NCBI GenBank assembly: GCA_016717165.1
Contig: JADKGA010000002.1
Coordinates: 248,001-312,000 of the forward strand
Reading direction: 5' to 3'
DNA length: 64,000 nt
DNA from: Candidatus Lutibacillus vidarii
GTDB taxonomy: Bacteria > Actinomycetota > Actinomycetes > Actinomycetales > Dermatophilaceae
Positions 35,489 to 44,470 of the stretch are shown one piece after another. The first letter of the stretch is position 1; each line of letters opens with the position of its first letter. The notes under the pieces were generated by a model, which was not told where the DNA came from, did no database searches, and was given only the letters and a program-made list of their open reading frames with translations. The translations under genes and the position numbers were made by a program.

Positions 35489-36112
35489 ATGGCCGACACC
35501 CTCGAGCTGCGGGCCTACAGCTATATCGACCGGATGCAGCCGCAGTACGCCTCCTTCGTCGGCACCGTGACCCAGGGCGACCTGCCCACCGAGGGGATGG
35601 CCGCGCTCTACGTCGAGATGGCTCCCGGCAACCACGTCTTCCGGGTCGTCGACGTCGCCGTCAAGGCCACCGAGGCCCGCCCCGGCGCACAGATCGTCGA
35701 GCGGCAGTACGGCATGTTCGAGCTGCACTCGCACAGCCAGGCCGAGGTGCTCCAGGCCGGCGAGGTCGTCCTCCAGGAGCTCGGCCTCACCCAGGCCGAC
35801 CGGCTGCGGCCCAAGATCGCGTCGCTGCAGGTCATCACCAATGTCAGCCCGTACCAGTCCCAGCTGCTCAACCGGTTCACCCGCGGCATGATGCTCGTCG
35901 CCGGCCAGACGATGCTCGTCGTCGAGTGCACGCCGGCGGCCTATATCAACTATGCGGCGAACGAGGCGGAGAAGGCCGCGACGGTCAACCTCATGCATAT
36001 CTCCTCGGTCGGGGTCTACGGCCGGCTCTGGATGGCCGGCACCGAGGCCGATATCGTCACCGCCCGGGACGCGGTCGTCGCCGCACTGGAGGGCATCGAT
36101 GGCCGCGACTGA
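35489..36112 (+). CDS. Second tandem-BMC shell protein (BMC-T)
   Basis: A 207-residue protein with two BMC-like repeats. The first half contains AALYVEMAPGNHVFRVVDVAVKA, then IVERQYGMFELHSHSQAEVLQAGEVVLQEL. The second half contains MMLVAGQTMLVVECTPAAYINYAANEAEKAA, then GVYGRLWMAGTEADIVTARDAVVAAL. Each half begins with an N-terminal strand block before the BMC core, which suggests permuted domains. It is not a second EutL: the EutL blocks are absent. A good AAGGAGA precedes the ATG. Exact subtype (stacking or non-stacking trimer) is undetermined. Confidence 0.8.
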   Translation: MADTLELRAYSYIDRMQPQYASFVGTVTQGDLPTEGMAALYVEMAPGNHVFRVVDVAVKATEARPGAQIVERQYGMFELHSHSQAEVLQAGEVVLQELGLTQADRLRPKIASLQVITNVSPYQSQLLNRFTRGMMLVAGQTMLVVECTPAAYINYAANEAEKAATVNLMHISSVGVYGRLWMAGTEADIVTARDAVVAALEGIDGRD

Positions 36113-36473
36113 GTTCACCAGGCGCCGGTTCGTCACCCGGGCCATGGTCGAGGACGCCCACCGCGCCGGCCAGTCGCTCACCCTCGGCCCGCGCGATGTC
36201 ATCACCGACGAGGCGGGCACGCGCGCGCGCGACCTTGGGGTAAGGGTCGTGCGCGAGGGCGGCGGTCCCGGTCGACCCTCCGGTATGCCGGTGTCGCGTC
36301 CGGCGACCGGGTCGGCACCGACCGGTGGGACTGGCGTCGGGGCGACGTCGGGCGGCGCCTCGGCCACTGCGGTCAAGGCCGCGATCCGGGCCGCCGTCGT
36401 CGCCGAGCTCGGCACCGACGACCCCCGAATCGACGCCGCGATCGACCGCGTCTTCGCCCGGCGAGGGCTCTGA
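36099..36473 (+). CDS. Small BMC-associated protein: EutQ-type N-module plus C-terminal amphipathic helix
   Basis: A 124-residue protein. Residues 7-50 (TRRRFVTRAMVEDAHRAG, then LGPRDVITDEAGTRARDLGVRVV) repeat the EutQ N-terminal module of this operon. The middle is Gly/Pro/Ser/Thr-rich. The last about 34 residues form a helix pair (TAVKAAIRAAVVAELGTDD, then IDAAIDRVFARRG) with the small-hydrophobic spacing of encapsulation peptides. It has no enzyme domain. The start overlaps the BMC-T gene by 14 bases, so it is the last gene of the operon. An adaptor or scaffold between cargo and shell is my inference; I know no named family for the whole protein. Confidence 0.75.
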   Translation: MAATEFTRRRFVTRAMVEDAHRAGQSLTLGPRDVITDEAGTRARDLGVRVVREGGGPGRPSGMPVSRPATGSAPTGGTGVGATSGGASATAVKAAIRAAVVAELGTDDPRIDAAIDRVFARRGL

Positions 36474-36621
36474 CCAGCCCGCCTCCCGCGCGCCCGCTCC
36501 CGTTCACCGGTCGGGAGTTGGCCCCCCTCCCCGCGACGTCGTAATCTGGTCGGACGGGTGGGGCCGAACCTCCTCCAACGCCCCTGCTCGGACGTCAAGG
36601 AAGGACCGGTGACCTAGGCCC

Positions 36622-38272
36622 GTGTGCGCGCAGCCCATCGGGCGCGGGGGCGTGGTGGACTCCTCCGAGGGACGGGCGAGCATCCGCTCCCCGCTCGGAT
36701 CCGTCGTCTTCGTCGGTGCAGGCCCCGGTGATCCCGGCCTACTGACCCGTCGCGGCTGGGACCTGCTCGGCCGCGCCGACGTCGTCGTCGCCGACGAGCT
36801 CGCCGCGGTGACCTTCGCCGGTGCTCTCGGCGCGCAGACCCGGCTCGTCGAGAGCGGTGCCGCCGCCCATGGTGAGCACGGCGAGGAGCTCACCGCCGCG
36901 CTGCGCACCCACCACCTCGTCCGCCAAGCTCAGGCCCTCCCTCCCGGTGGCCTCCTCGTCCGGCTCATCGACGGCGACCCGAGCTTCTTCGGCGGCTTCG
37001 CCGAGGAGGCCACCGCCCTTGCCGAGGCGTCGATCGCCTTCTCCGTCGTGCCCGGGGTGTCGGCCGTCTCCGCCGTCCCGGCCCACGCCGGGGTCCCCTT
37101 GGTCTCCAGCCTCGCCGGGGCCCCGTCCCGCGGGGTGTATGTCGTCAGCGTCTGTGGCGGCGCCATCCCCGGACTGGTCTCCGGCGCTCGCCCCGGACGT
37201 GACCACCGTCGTCCTCGGCGTGCCGGAACGGCTCGAAGCCGCCTTGGCGGACCTGCTCGGCGCCGGGCTCGACCCGCAGACCCCGGTGGCCCTGGTCCAG
37301 GACGGTACGACCGGCTCGCAGGCGACGCGGGTCATCCGGCTCGACGAGGTTGCGAGCATCTTCGACTCCAGCTCCGCGCCGGCCTTTCCCACCCTCGCCG
37401 TCGTCGGTGCCACCGTTGCGCTGCAACCGAGCCTGACCTGGTTCGAGGAGCGCCCGATGCACGGCTGGCGGGTGCTCGCTCCGCTGACCCGCGGTGTGGC
37501 GGATCCGCTGGTCGATCGGTTGTCGGCATACGGGGCATCGGTCGAGACGGTGCGCACCATCGCAGTGGAGCCGCCGCGGACCCCGCACGCGATGGACCGG
37601 GCGGTGACCGGACTGGTGACCGGACGGTACGAGTGGATCGGGTTCACCTCCGCCAATGCGGTCCGGGCGATCCGCGAGCGGATCGCCGCGGTCGGGCTGG
37701 ACGCCCGGGCGATGGCCGGGCTCAAGGTCGCCGCCGCCGGCGCCGAGGCGCTGGCTGCCTTGCGCGCCTGGGGCATCGAGCCGGACCTGCACGCCAGCGT
37801 CGACCAGTCCTGCAAGGCGCTGCTCGAGGAGTGGCCCGACTACGACCCGGTCATCGACCCGATCAACCGGGTCCTGCTGCCCCGGGCCGATATCGCGACC
37901 GACACCCTGTCCGAGGGCCTGGTCGAGCTCGGCTGGGAGGTCGACGATGTCACGGCCTACCGGACCGTTCGTGCCGCGCCGCCGCCCGCCGCGGTCCGTG
38001 AGGCGATCAAGGGCGGGGCCTTCGACGCGGTCGTCTTCACCTCCAGCTCGACCGTCCGAAATCTCGTCGGCATCGCCGGGAAGCCGCCGGCCGCCACCCT
38101 CGTCGCCTGCATCGGCCCGGCCACGGCGAAGACGGCAGAGGAGCACGGGCTCCGCGTCGACGTCGTCGCCCCGGAGCCCACTGTCGAGCACCTCGTCGAC
38201 GCCCTCGCCGACCTGGCGGCCGCCCGGTCGGCCCGGCCCAGCCAGGCCCGGGCGCGTCGGCGGATGACCTGA
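36622..38272 (+). CDS. hemD: Fused SUMT-like/uroporphyrinogen-III synthase (HemD), frameshifted
   Basis: About 550 residues across two frames, matching the mycobacterial HemD layout. The N-terminal methyltransferase-like domain (VVFVGAGPGDPGLLTRRG, then VVPGVSAVSAVPAHAGVPL) is followed by uroporphyrinogen-III synthase from about 37430 (WIGFTSANAVRAIRE, VLLPRADIATDTL, VFTSSSTVRNLVGIAG). The frame breaks at the CCCC run 37167-37170: removing one C restores a continuous protein reading GGAIPDWSPALAPDVTTVV. It makes uroporphyrinogen III for heme, siroheme and B12. The methyltransferase half is degenerate in this family. hemA, hemC and hemB, usually adjacent, are absent here. The GTG start at 36622 is tentative. 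Confidence 0.88.
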
Positions 38273-38285
38273 AGCGAGGCCGCCG

Positions 38286-38789
38286 ATGACCTCAGGCACC
38301 GAACCCCGCTGGCTCGACGACGCCGAGCAACACGCATGGCGGGAGTTCCTCTGGGGCGGCCGGCTCCTCATGGCCGCGATCGACCACGACCTGCGCGTCG
38401 CGGGAGTCCAGGCCAGCGAGTACGAGATCCTCTCGATGCTCTCCGAGGCGCCGGGTCGCTCGATGCGGATGTCCGAGCTGGCCACCCTCGTCGTCCAGTC
38501 CCGCAGCCGCCTCACTCACGCAGCCTCCCGGCTCGAGGAGCGCGGCTGGGTGCTGCGCCAGCCATGCGAGGAGGACCGGCGGGGTGTGCTGCTCACCTTG
38601 ACCGAGGACGGCCTGCAGACCCTGGTCGACCTTGCCCCGCTGCACGTCGAGAGCGTGCGTCGGCACATCGTCGACCTGCTGACGCCCGAGCAGTTCGCCC
38701 GGCTCGGCGAGCTCATGAGCGTGGTCCGGCTCGCCGCGTCGGCCGACGGTGCCGGGCACCCGGACGGGCCTGCGACAATCGACCCATGA
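38286..38789 (+). CDS. MarR-family transcriptional regulator
   Basis: A 167-residue winged-helix regulator. The recognition region is MRMSELATLVVQSRSRLTHAASRLEERGWVLRQPCEEDRRG and the wing LLTLTEDGL. It starts 13 bases after hemD and could be co-transcribed with it. MarR proteins commonly repress a neighbouring gene in response to phenolic or oxidant ligands. No target site was recognised. It takes the position where M. tuberculosis has a longer gene stretch ending with hemL. Confidence 0.9.
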   Translation: MTSGTEPRWLDDAEQHAWREFLWGGRLLMAAIDHDLRVAGVQASEYEILSMLSEAPGRSMRMSELATLVVQSRSRLTHAASRLEERGWVLRQPCEEDRRGVLLTLTEDGLQTLVDLAPLHVESVRRHIVDLLTPEQFARLGELMSVVRLAASADGAGHPDGPATIDP

Positions 38790-38877
38790 GCCCCAGCCCC
38801 CCTCCGCCGAGGCCTGCCCGAGAGCAGGTCGGCCGGCCCAGGAGTGGCGTCGGACGGGGCAGTGTCGGGGGGCGGCC

Positions 38878-39516
38878 ATGACGGTCCGCACCACCGTGCA
38901 CCTCATGCGCCACGGTGAGGTCTTCAACCCGCAAGGGGTCCTCTACGGCCGCTTGCCTGGCTTCCACCTCTCCGAGCTCGGCATCCGGATGGCCGAGATC
39001 GTCGCGAGGGAGCTCGCCACCCACGACATCACCGTCGTTGTCGCCTCGCCACTGGAACGCGCCCAGGAGACCGCTGCGCCCATCGCGGAGTCGCATGGCG
39101 TGCCGGTCGACCGGGACGAACGGGTCATCGAGGCGGCCAACGACTTCGAGGGCCGCCCGTTCGGTCGTGGGCCCGGGGCGCTCTGGCGACCTGCCAACCT
39201 CGCCCTGCTCCGCAACCCGTTCGCCCCCTCGTGGGGGGAGCCCTTCGGGGTCGTCGTCGCACGGATGCACGCCGCCGTCCTCGACGCCCGCGACCGGGCC
39301 CGCGGGCACGAGGCCGTCATCGTCTCGCACCAGGCGCCGATCTGGACCCTGCGCCGCCACCTGGAGGGGAAACCGCTGTGGCACAACCCGCGGTCCCGCC
39401 AGTGCGCCCTCGCGTCGCTGACCACCTTGACCTTCAGCGACGACGTGCTCGTCCGGCTCAGCTACAGCGAGCCGGCCGGCGAGCTCGCCGCGCACGGCAA
39501 GGGGGTGGGGGCATGA
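38878..39516 (+). CDS. Histidine phosphatase family protein (Rv0525-like)
   Basis: A 212-residue phosphoglycerate-mutase-fold protein. The catalytic motif is LMRHGEV, the second Arg/Glu region is VVVASPLERAQETA, and the second His is in VIVSHQAPIW. It is the first gene of the conserved cytochrome c maturation cluster (Rv0525-0529 in M. tuberculosis). The stop overlaps the tlpA start by 4 bases. Substrate unknown. Confidence 0.9.
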   Translation: MTVRTTVHLMRHGEVFNPQGVLYGRLPGFHLSELGIRMAEIVARELATHDITVVVASPLERAQETAAPIAESHGVPVDRDERVIEAANDFEGRPFGRGPGALWRPANLALLRNPFAPSWGEPFGVVVARMHAAVLDARDRARGHEAVIVSHQAPIWTLRRHLEGKPLWHNPRSRQCALASLTTLTFSDDVLVRLSYSEPAGELAAHGKGVGA

Positions 39517-40133
39517 GGGCGTCTGCGCCGCGGCGCCGGGTCGTGGCTCCCGCCGTCGCGCTGGCCACCGCTCTGGCGGTGTCCGTGGGGGTGTCGGCGT
39601 GCACCCCGGACCCGAACTCGGTCGCCGGGCAGGCCGCCTCCGGCGACCGCAAGGGCTACGTTTCCGGCGACGGCACCGTGACCCAGATCGAGCCGGCCCG
39701 GCGTGGCGACCCGATCGCGCTCAAGGGCACGCTCCTCGACGGGACCCCCTGGTCGGTCGAGGAGGCCAGGGGCAAGGTCGTCGTCCTCAACGTCTGGGGG
39801 CAGTGGTGTCCGCCCTGCGTCGCCGAGATGCCCATCCTGCAGAAGTCCTGGGCGTCGCTCAGCGCGGCCGGCAAGCCGGTGGTCTTCGTCGGGCTCGACG
39901 TCCGCGACTCCCCGGAGACGGCCGCGTCCTTCCTCACCAAGGCGCAGGTCACCTTCCCGTCGCTGCGGTATGACGGCGGGGTCCCGCTGCTCGCCCTCAA
40001 GGGCAAGGCCCCGACGATCCCGGCCACCGTGGTCCTCGACGCCCAAGGCCGGATCGCCGCGCGCATCCTCGGTCCGGTGACGGAGGCCACCCTCGGGGGA
40101 GTCGTCGACGACGCTCTCAAGGAGCTGCGGTGA
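39513..40133 (+). CDS. TlpA/ResA-like thiol-disulfide oxidoreductase lipoprotein
   Basis: A 206-residue exported protein: a basic N-terminus and hydrophobic core end at the lipobox SVGVSAC (Cys30). A thioredoxin fold with WCPPC (Cys99, Cys102) follows. It reduces the heme-binding cysteines of apocytochrome c outside the membrane, with electrons delivered by CcdA. It overlaps both neighbours by 4 bases. Confidence 0.93.
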   Translation: MRASAPRRRVVAPAVALATALAVSVGVSACTPDPNSVAGQAASGDRKGYVSGDGTVTQIEPARRGDPIALKGTLLDGTPWSVEEARGKVVVLNVWGQWCPPCVAEMPILQKSWASLSAAGKPVVFVGLDVRDSPETAASFLTKAQVTFPSLRYDGGVPLLALKGKAPTIPATVVLDAQGRIAARILGPVTEATLGGVVDDALKELR

Positions 40134-40876
40134 CCGCAGTCGCGCTGCTCGACGGCACCACGGTCGCCGGTGGCGCGCTCCCGCTGGCCATCCTTGTTGC
40201 GCTCGCCGCGGGCTTCGTCTCGTTCGCCTCGCCGTGCGTGCTTCCGCTGGTCCCCGGCTTCCTCGGCTATGTCACCGGGCTGTCCGACGACGCCGGCCGG
40301 CGCCGAACCGTCCTTGGAGCCCTGCTCTTCGTCGCGGGTTTCACGGTCGTCTTCGTCACCGGTATGGCGGCCGCGGGCGCGGTCAACCAGCTGCTCGTCG
40401 AGCACCGCACGACGATCTCGAGGGTCAGCGGCGTGGTCGTCATACTCCTGGCTCTGGTCTTTCTTGGTGTGGGCACTCAGCGGCAGGTGAAGCCGAGCTG
40501 GCGACCCGCCACGGGCCTGGCCGGGGCTCCGCTGCTCGGGGTGGTCTTCGCGGTCGGGTGGACGCCGTGCACCGGCCCAACCCTCGCGGCGATCTGGGCG
40601 CTGCTGCTCACCGACGGCGGCGGCAGCACGGTGACCCGCGGGATCGTCCTTGCGGTGGCCTACAGCATCGGGCTCGGCGTGCCCTTCCTCCTTGTCGCGG
40701 CCGGGGTGGCCCGCTTCGCGGGCGCCAACGGGTGGCTGCGGCGGCACCAGCGCGGCGTCCAGCGGCTCGGTGGGGCCCTGCTCCTGGTCGTCGGGGTGCT
40801 GCTGCTCACCGGTCTGTGGGACTCGATGGTGGCCTGGCTGCAGGGGACGATCGTCGGCTTCGAGGTGCCGCTGTGA
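40130..40876 (+). CDS. ccdA: CcdA, thiol-disulfide electron carrier
   Basis: A 248-residue membrane protein with six hydrophobic helices. It carries the two redox cysteines in SFASPCVLPLVPGF and GWTPCTGPTL, the CcdA/DsbD-beta hallmark. It passes reducing power from cytoplasmic thioredoxin to the TlpA-like lipoprotein. GTG start; GTGA overlap with resB. Confidence 0.95.
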   Translation: MTAVALLDGTTVAGGALPLAILVALAAGFVSFASPCVLPLVPGFLGYVTGLSDDAGRRRTVLGALLFVAGFTVVFVTGMAAAGAVNQLLVEHRTTISRVSGVVVILLALVFLGVGTQRQVKPSWRPATGLAGAPLLGVVFAVGWTPCTGPTLAAIWALLLTDGGGSTVTRGIVLAVAYSIGLGVPFLLVAAGVARFAGANGWLRRHQRGVQRLGGALLLVVGVLLLTGLWDSMVAWLQGTIVGFEVPL

Positions 40877-42542
40877 CCGCGACGGCCTCGACCACGCCTA
40901 CCCCGCCCGCTCCGCCGTCGGCGGCATCCGGTGGCGGCCCCCGGCTCGGTCCGGTCGGGTGGCTGCGGTGGGGGTGGCGCCAGCTCACCAGCATGCGGAC
41001 TGCGCTCTTCCTCCTCATGCTGCTCGCGGTCGGGGCCGTCCCCGGCTCGATCTTCCCGCAGCGCTCGATCGACCCCGGACGCGTGGCGGACTACATCGCG
41101 GCCAACCCGACCGTCGCGCCCTGGCTGGACCGGCTGTCCTTCTTCGACGTCTTCGCCTCGCCGTGGTTCTCGGCGATCTACCTGCTGCTCGTTGTCTCGC
41201 TGCTCGGGTGCATCGTGCCCCGGGTCCGGGCGCACTGGGCTGCGGTGCGCACGCAGCCGCCGCGCGCGCCCGCACGCCTGGACCGGCTGTCGGCCTATGC
41301 CGAGGGCGAGTCCGCGACCGCCGATCCCGCCGAGGTGCTCGACCGGGCCGAGGCGGTCCTGCGGCGCCGGGGGTACCGCGTGGCGCGCCACGACCAGACC
41401 TCGCTCAGCGCCGAGACCGGGTACCTCCGGGAGACCGGCAACCTCGTCTTCCACATCGGCATCTGCGCCATCATTATCGGCGTTGCCTACGGATACCTGC
41501 TCGGCTGGCGGGGGGATGTCATCGTCCCGGCGGGCTCCTCGTTCGCCTCGACGGTGTCGACCTACGACACGATCACGGCCGGGCCGCTCGTCGACACCGA
41601 GGCGATCCCGCCCTTCCAGCTGACCCTGGACGACCTCCGGGTCGCCTTCGAGGAGAAGATCGCCAGCCAGCTGGGAGCGCCCCGGGCCTTCCAGGCCACC
41701 GTCACCACGGTCGAACGGCCGGGCGCGGCACCCGTGACGCAGCCACTCAACCTCAACGCCCCGGTCGTCATCGACGGCGCGGATGTCTACCTCCTCGGCA
41801 ACGGGTATGCCCCGGTCGTCACGGTCCGCGACAGCGCGGGCACCGTGCTCTACCGCGAGGCGACGCCCTTCCTGCCCCAGGACGGGTCGTACCGGTCGGT
41901 CGGGACGGTCAAGGTCGTCGCGGCGGCGCCGAAGGAGCTGGGCCTGTCCGGCCTCTTCCTCCCCACGGCCGACCCACGAACCGACGCCCCGGTCGCCTCG
42001 ATCTTCCCCGACCTGCGCAACCCCGAGCTGGTCCTCGCCGTCTTCGAGGGCACCCTCTTCCCCGGGGTCGGGCCCAGTCGGTCTACACGCTCAACACCGC
42101 CGAGATGACGCCGGTGAAGAACTCCGACGGCTCGACGCTGGTCCTGCGGATGCGTCCCGGTGACACGATGACCCTTCCCGGCGGACGGGGCTCGGTCACC
42201 TTCGAGAAGGTCATCCGCTGGGCCGGCATCTCGGTCCGGGAGGACCCGGGCAAGCCGGTGACCTTCGTCGCCGCGCTGACGACGGTCGCCGCGCTCTTCG
42301 CCATGCTGCTCGTGCGGCGGCGCCGGGTCTTCGTCCGGGTCGGCCCGCGCGGCAGTATGCCGTCCCCCGCGGGCGCGGCGGTGCCGTCACCGACGTCGCG
42401 GCTGTCACGTTCGTCGCCGTCCTCGCCGGATGGCATTACCGTGGTCCGTGTCGGCGCGATCGCCAAGACCGCCGACGCTGCTTTGGAGGCGCTCGTCACG
42501 AGCCTGCGTGACGACCTGACGCGACGGGAGCCGAAGGCGTGA
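40873..42542 (+). CDS. resB: ResB/Ccs1 cytochrome c synthase subunit, frameshifted
   Basis: About 556 residues over two frames. It has four membrane helices: MRTALFLLMLLAVGAVPGSIFPQR (the conserved ResB start), the segment near FDVFASPWFSAIYLLLVVSLLGCIVPR, LVFHIGICAIIIGVAYGYLLGW, and FVAALTTVAALFAMLLV near the end. A large extracytoplasmic domain separates the last two. The frame breaks at GGG 42070-42072; restoring a fourth G gives VGAQSVYTLNTAEM. ResB forms the heme-delivery and ligation complex of system II with CcsA. GTG start overlapping ccdA; its stop overlaps the ccsA GTG. Confidence 0.9.
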
Positions 42543-43549
42543 ACTCGACGACATTGGCCAGCTACGCCAACCTGGCGCTGTACTCCTCGATGGCGGTCTT
42601 CGCCCTCGCCATGCTCGCCTACACCGGTCACCTCGCCTCGCTGCGGCCGCTGACCCGAGCGGACGCGGCCGCGCTGGCCCGCACGCCGGTCCTCGTCGGC
42701 GCCGACGGGGCGGCCGAGCATGACGGCGGTGAGCCGCCGGCCGACGCGGCGAGCGAGGCCGCGGCAGCTGCGAGCGAAGCGGACTTCGAGCCGTCCCCGC
42801 GGTCCAGGCGACTCGCCGCGGTCGGACTGCGGCTCACCTGGCTCGCCACGATGCTCCTGGCGGCCTCGGTGCTCATGCGGGGGCTGTCGGTCATGCGCCC
42901 GCCCTGGGGCAATATGTTCGAGTTCGCCACGGCAGCGGCCTGTGTCGCGGCGATCGCCTTCTCCGTCCTGGCCCGGCAGAACAGGTGGGACTGGCTCGGT
43001 CTGTTCGTCGTCGGGCCGGTGCTGCTCACCCTGGGGCTGGCGGTCCGAGCCCTGTATGTCGAAGCCACCGAGCTCATGCCGATCCTCGACAGTGTCTGGC
43101 TGGTCATCCACGTCAGCGTCGCGATCCTCGCCGTCGGGGCGTTCACCATCTCGGCCGCGCTCGCCGTGGTCTATCTCCTGAAGTCCTGGCGGCTCGGGCG
43201 CGCCGACACCTCCCGGTCCTTCCTCGACTCGCTGCCGTCCACGGACGCGATCGAGCGGGGCGTCTACGCGGTGACGATGGTCGGCTTCATCCTGTGGACC
43301 TTCACCCTGGTCGCCGGGGCCATCTGGGCGCAGAAGGCCTGGGGCTCGTACTGGACGTGGGACCCCAAGGAGGTCTGGACCTTCGTCGTCTGGTGCGTCT
43401 ATGCGGCATACATGCATGCGCGGGCGACGGCCGGCTGGGAGCACAAGAAGGCGACCATCATCTCTCTGGTCGGCTATGCCGCCATCATCGTCAACTTTGC
43501 CGTCGTCAATATCTACTTCGTCGGCAAGCACTCCTACTCAGGGAAGTGA
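42539..43549 (+). CDS. ccsA: CcsA (CcsB) cytochrome c assembly protein
   Basis: A 336-residue membrane protein with about eight helices. The heme-handling WWD domain WGSYWTWDPKEVWTFVVW is intact, with conserved histidines nearby (HVSVAILAVGAF, AAYMHARATAGW). With ResB it exports heme and attaches it to apocytochrome c. An Ala/Glu-rich cytoplasmic loop (about 55-85) is longer than usual. GTGA overlap with resB. Confidence 0.95.
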   Translation: MNSTTLASYANLALYSSMAVFALAMLAYTGHLASLRPLTRADAAALARTPVLVGADGAAEHDGGEPPADAASEAAAAASEADFEPSPRSRRLAAVGLRLTWLATMLLAASVLMRGLSVMRPPWGNMFEFATAAACVAAIAFSVLARQNRWDWLGLFVVGPVLLTLGLAVRALYVEATELMPILDSVWLVIHVSVAILAVGAFTISAALAVVYLLKSWRLGRADTSRSFLDSLPSTDAIERGVYAVTMVGFILWTFTLVAGAIWAQKAWGSYWTWDPKEVWTFVVWCVYAAYMHARATAGWEHKKATIISLVGYAAIIVNFAVVNIYFVGKHSYSGK

Positions 43550-43550
43550 C

Positions 43551-43814
43551 GTGGCTCGTTACACCGTCATGCGGTTGCTCATCTTCTTCGGCTGTCTGGT
43601 CGCCTTCTGGCTGGTCTTCTACCTGCTGCACATCGAGCGCCAGGAGTTTGCCATGGTCGCCGGGGCCGCCCTCGTCTCCGCGGCGCTGTCGTGGTTCGTC
43701 CTCAAGGAGCCACGGGAGCAGATGAGCCGCACCCTCGAGGGCAAGGTCGAGGCGCGTCGCCAGCGGCGTGCCCAGGACGACGTCGCCGAGGACGTGGAGG
43801 ACGCGTCCTCGTAG
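43551..43814 (+). CDS. DUF4229 small membrane protein
   Basis: An 87-residue protein with two hydrophobic segments (about 6-28 and 33-50) and a basic-then-acidic tail, the DUF4229 pattern, conserved beside ccsA in actinobacteria (Rv0531 in M. tuberculosis). GTG start one base after the ccsA stop. Function unknown. Confidence 0.85.
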   Translation: MARYTVMRLLIFFGCLVAFWLVFYLLHIERQEFAMVAGAALVSAALSWFVLKEPREQMSRTLEGKVEARRQRRAQDDVAEDVEDASS

Positions 43815-44003
43815 TCGGTCAGGGCACCGCCCCCGCGAGAGCACCCGCGCGTGTCGGCCGATGCCACCTCTCGGCGGACACTCCCTGGGCCGGGTTTGCC
43901 GGTGTGCCGGACGGTCTCGGACGCCCAGTTCCGGGTGCCTGGGTGGCGTGTTGACGTTGGTGGGTGCAGGATCTGCAACGACGGCCGGGACAGGGAGGTG
44001 TGG

Positions 44004-44468
44004 GTGCGTCGATCGGGAGGTTTTGGGAGTGTCCTGCCGGCGGATGCGGTGCCGGCGGCATACGTCGATGTGTCGCTGCTCGTGGGAATGGTAGCCAGCG
44101 GGGAGGCGCCAAGCTCGGCCAGGGGGTTGGTTGGTGGAATCATTCGGCTCTCGGCGGATGAAGTGGCGATGGGGACACGGCTAGCGCGATTGCATCCGGA
44201 ACGAACGTTCAGCGAGAGTCAGCACGTCGGTGCTGAGTTCGTCGACGACCTGGGCCGCTCTTACGACGCGCTCGGCGCTCCTGCGGCTTCGCAGTATTGG
44301 AATGAGCCGCAGTTCTTGAGGTCGATTGATACTCACTTGCTTAAGTCGAACGATTTCACAGTTATTGATCTCACGGGTTTCACTTCGAGTCAAGTCTCGA
44401 CGGTCAGGTCCTATTTGAGTGGGCTCAGCTCCGCTCAGCCTGCAGCGATCATCCGGGTCGGGTACTAG
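44004..44468 (+). CDS. Orphan polymorphic-toxin C-terminal domain (CdiA-CT tRNase-like)
   Basis: About 154 residues. From residue 50 on it reads LSADEVAMGTRLARLHPERT, then SESQHVGAEFVDDLGRSYDALG, SIDTHLLKSNDFTVIDLTGFT and IIRVGY. I recognise this layout from the CdiA C-terminal nuclease domains that end contact-dependent or polymorphic toxins in actinobacteria. Here the large N-terminal delivery part is missing, so it is an orphan cartridge. The frame is open from 43851; I chose the GTG at 44004 because AGGGAGG precedes it. GC content falls and rare codons appear from about 44300, unlike all neighbours, which suggests transfer. Its activity is untested. Confidence 0.65.
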   Translation: MRRSGGFGSVLPADAVPAAYVDVSLLVGMVASGEAPSSARGLVGGIIRLSADEVAMGTRLARLHPERTFSESQHVGAEFVDDLGRSYDALGAPAASQYWNEPQFLRSIDTHLLKSNDFTVIDLTGFTSSQVSTVRSYLSGLSSAQPAAIIRVGY

Positions 44469-44470
44469 AG

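Noticed and set aside
36622..38001. hemD first frame continuing as a 459-residue protein
   Set aside because: After 37170 the frame is Arg/Gly/Pro-rich shadow sequence; the conserved synthase lies in the next frame.
38286..38789. MarR gene as the regulator of the eut operon
   Set aside because: It is downstream of hemD, separated from eut by a full gene, and no shared operator was seen.
43851..44003. Longer toxin N-terminus from the GTG at 43851
   Set aside because: The extra about 50 residues have no toxin-like pattern, while the GTG at 44004 has AGGGAGG before it; I keep it only as an alternative.
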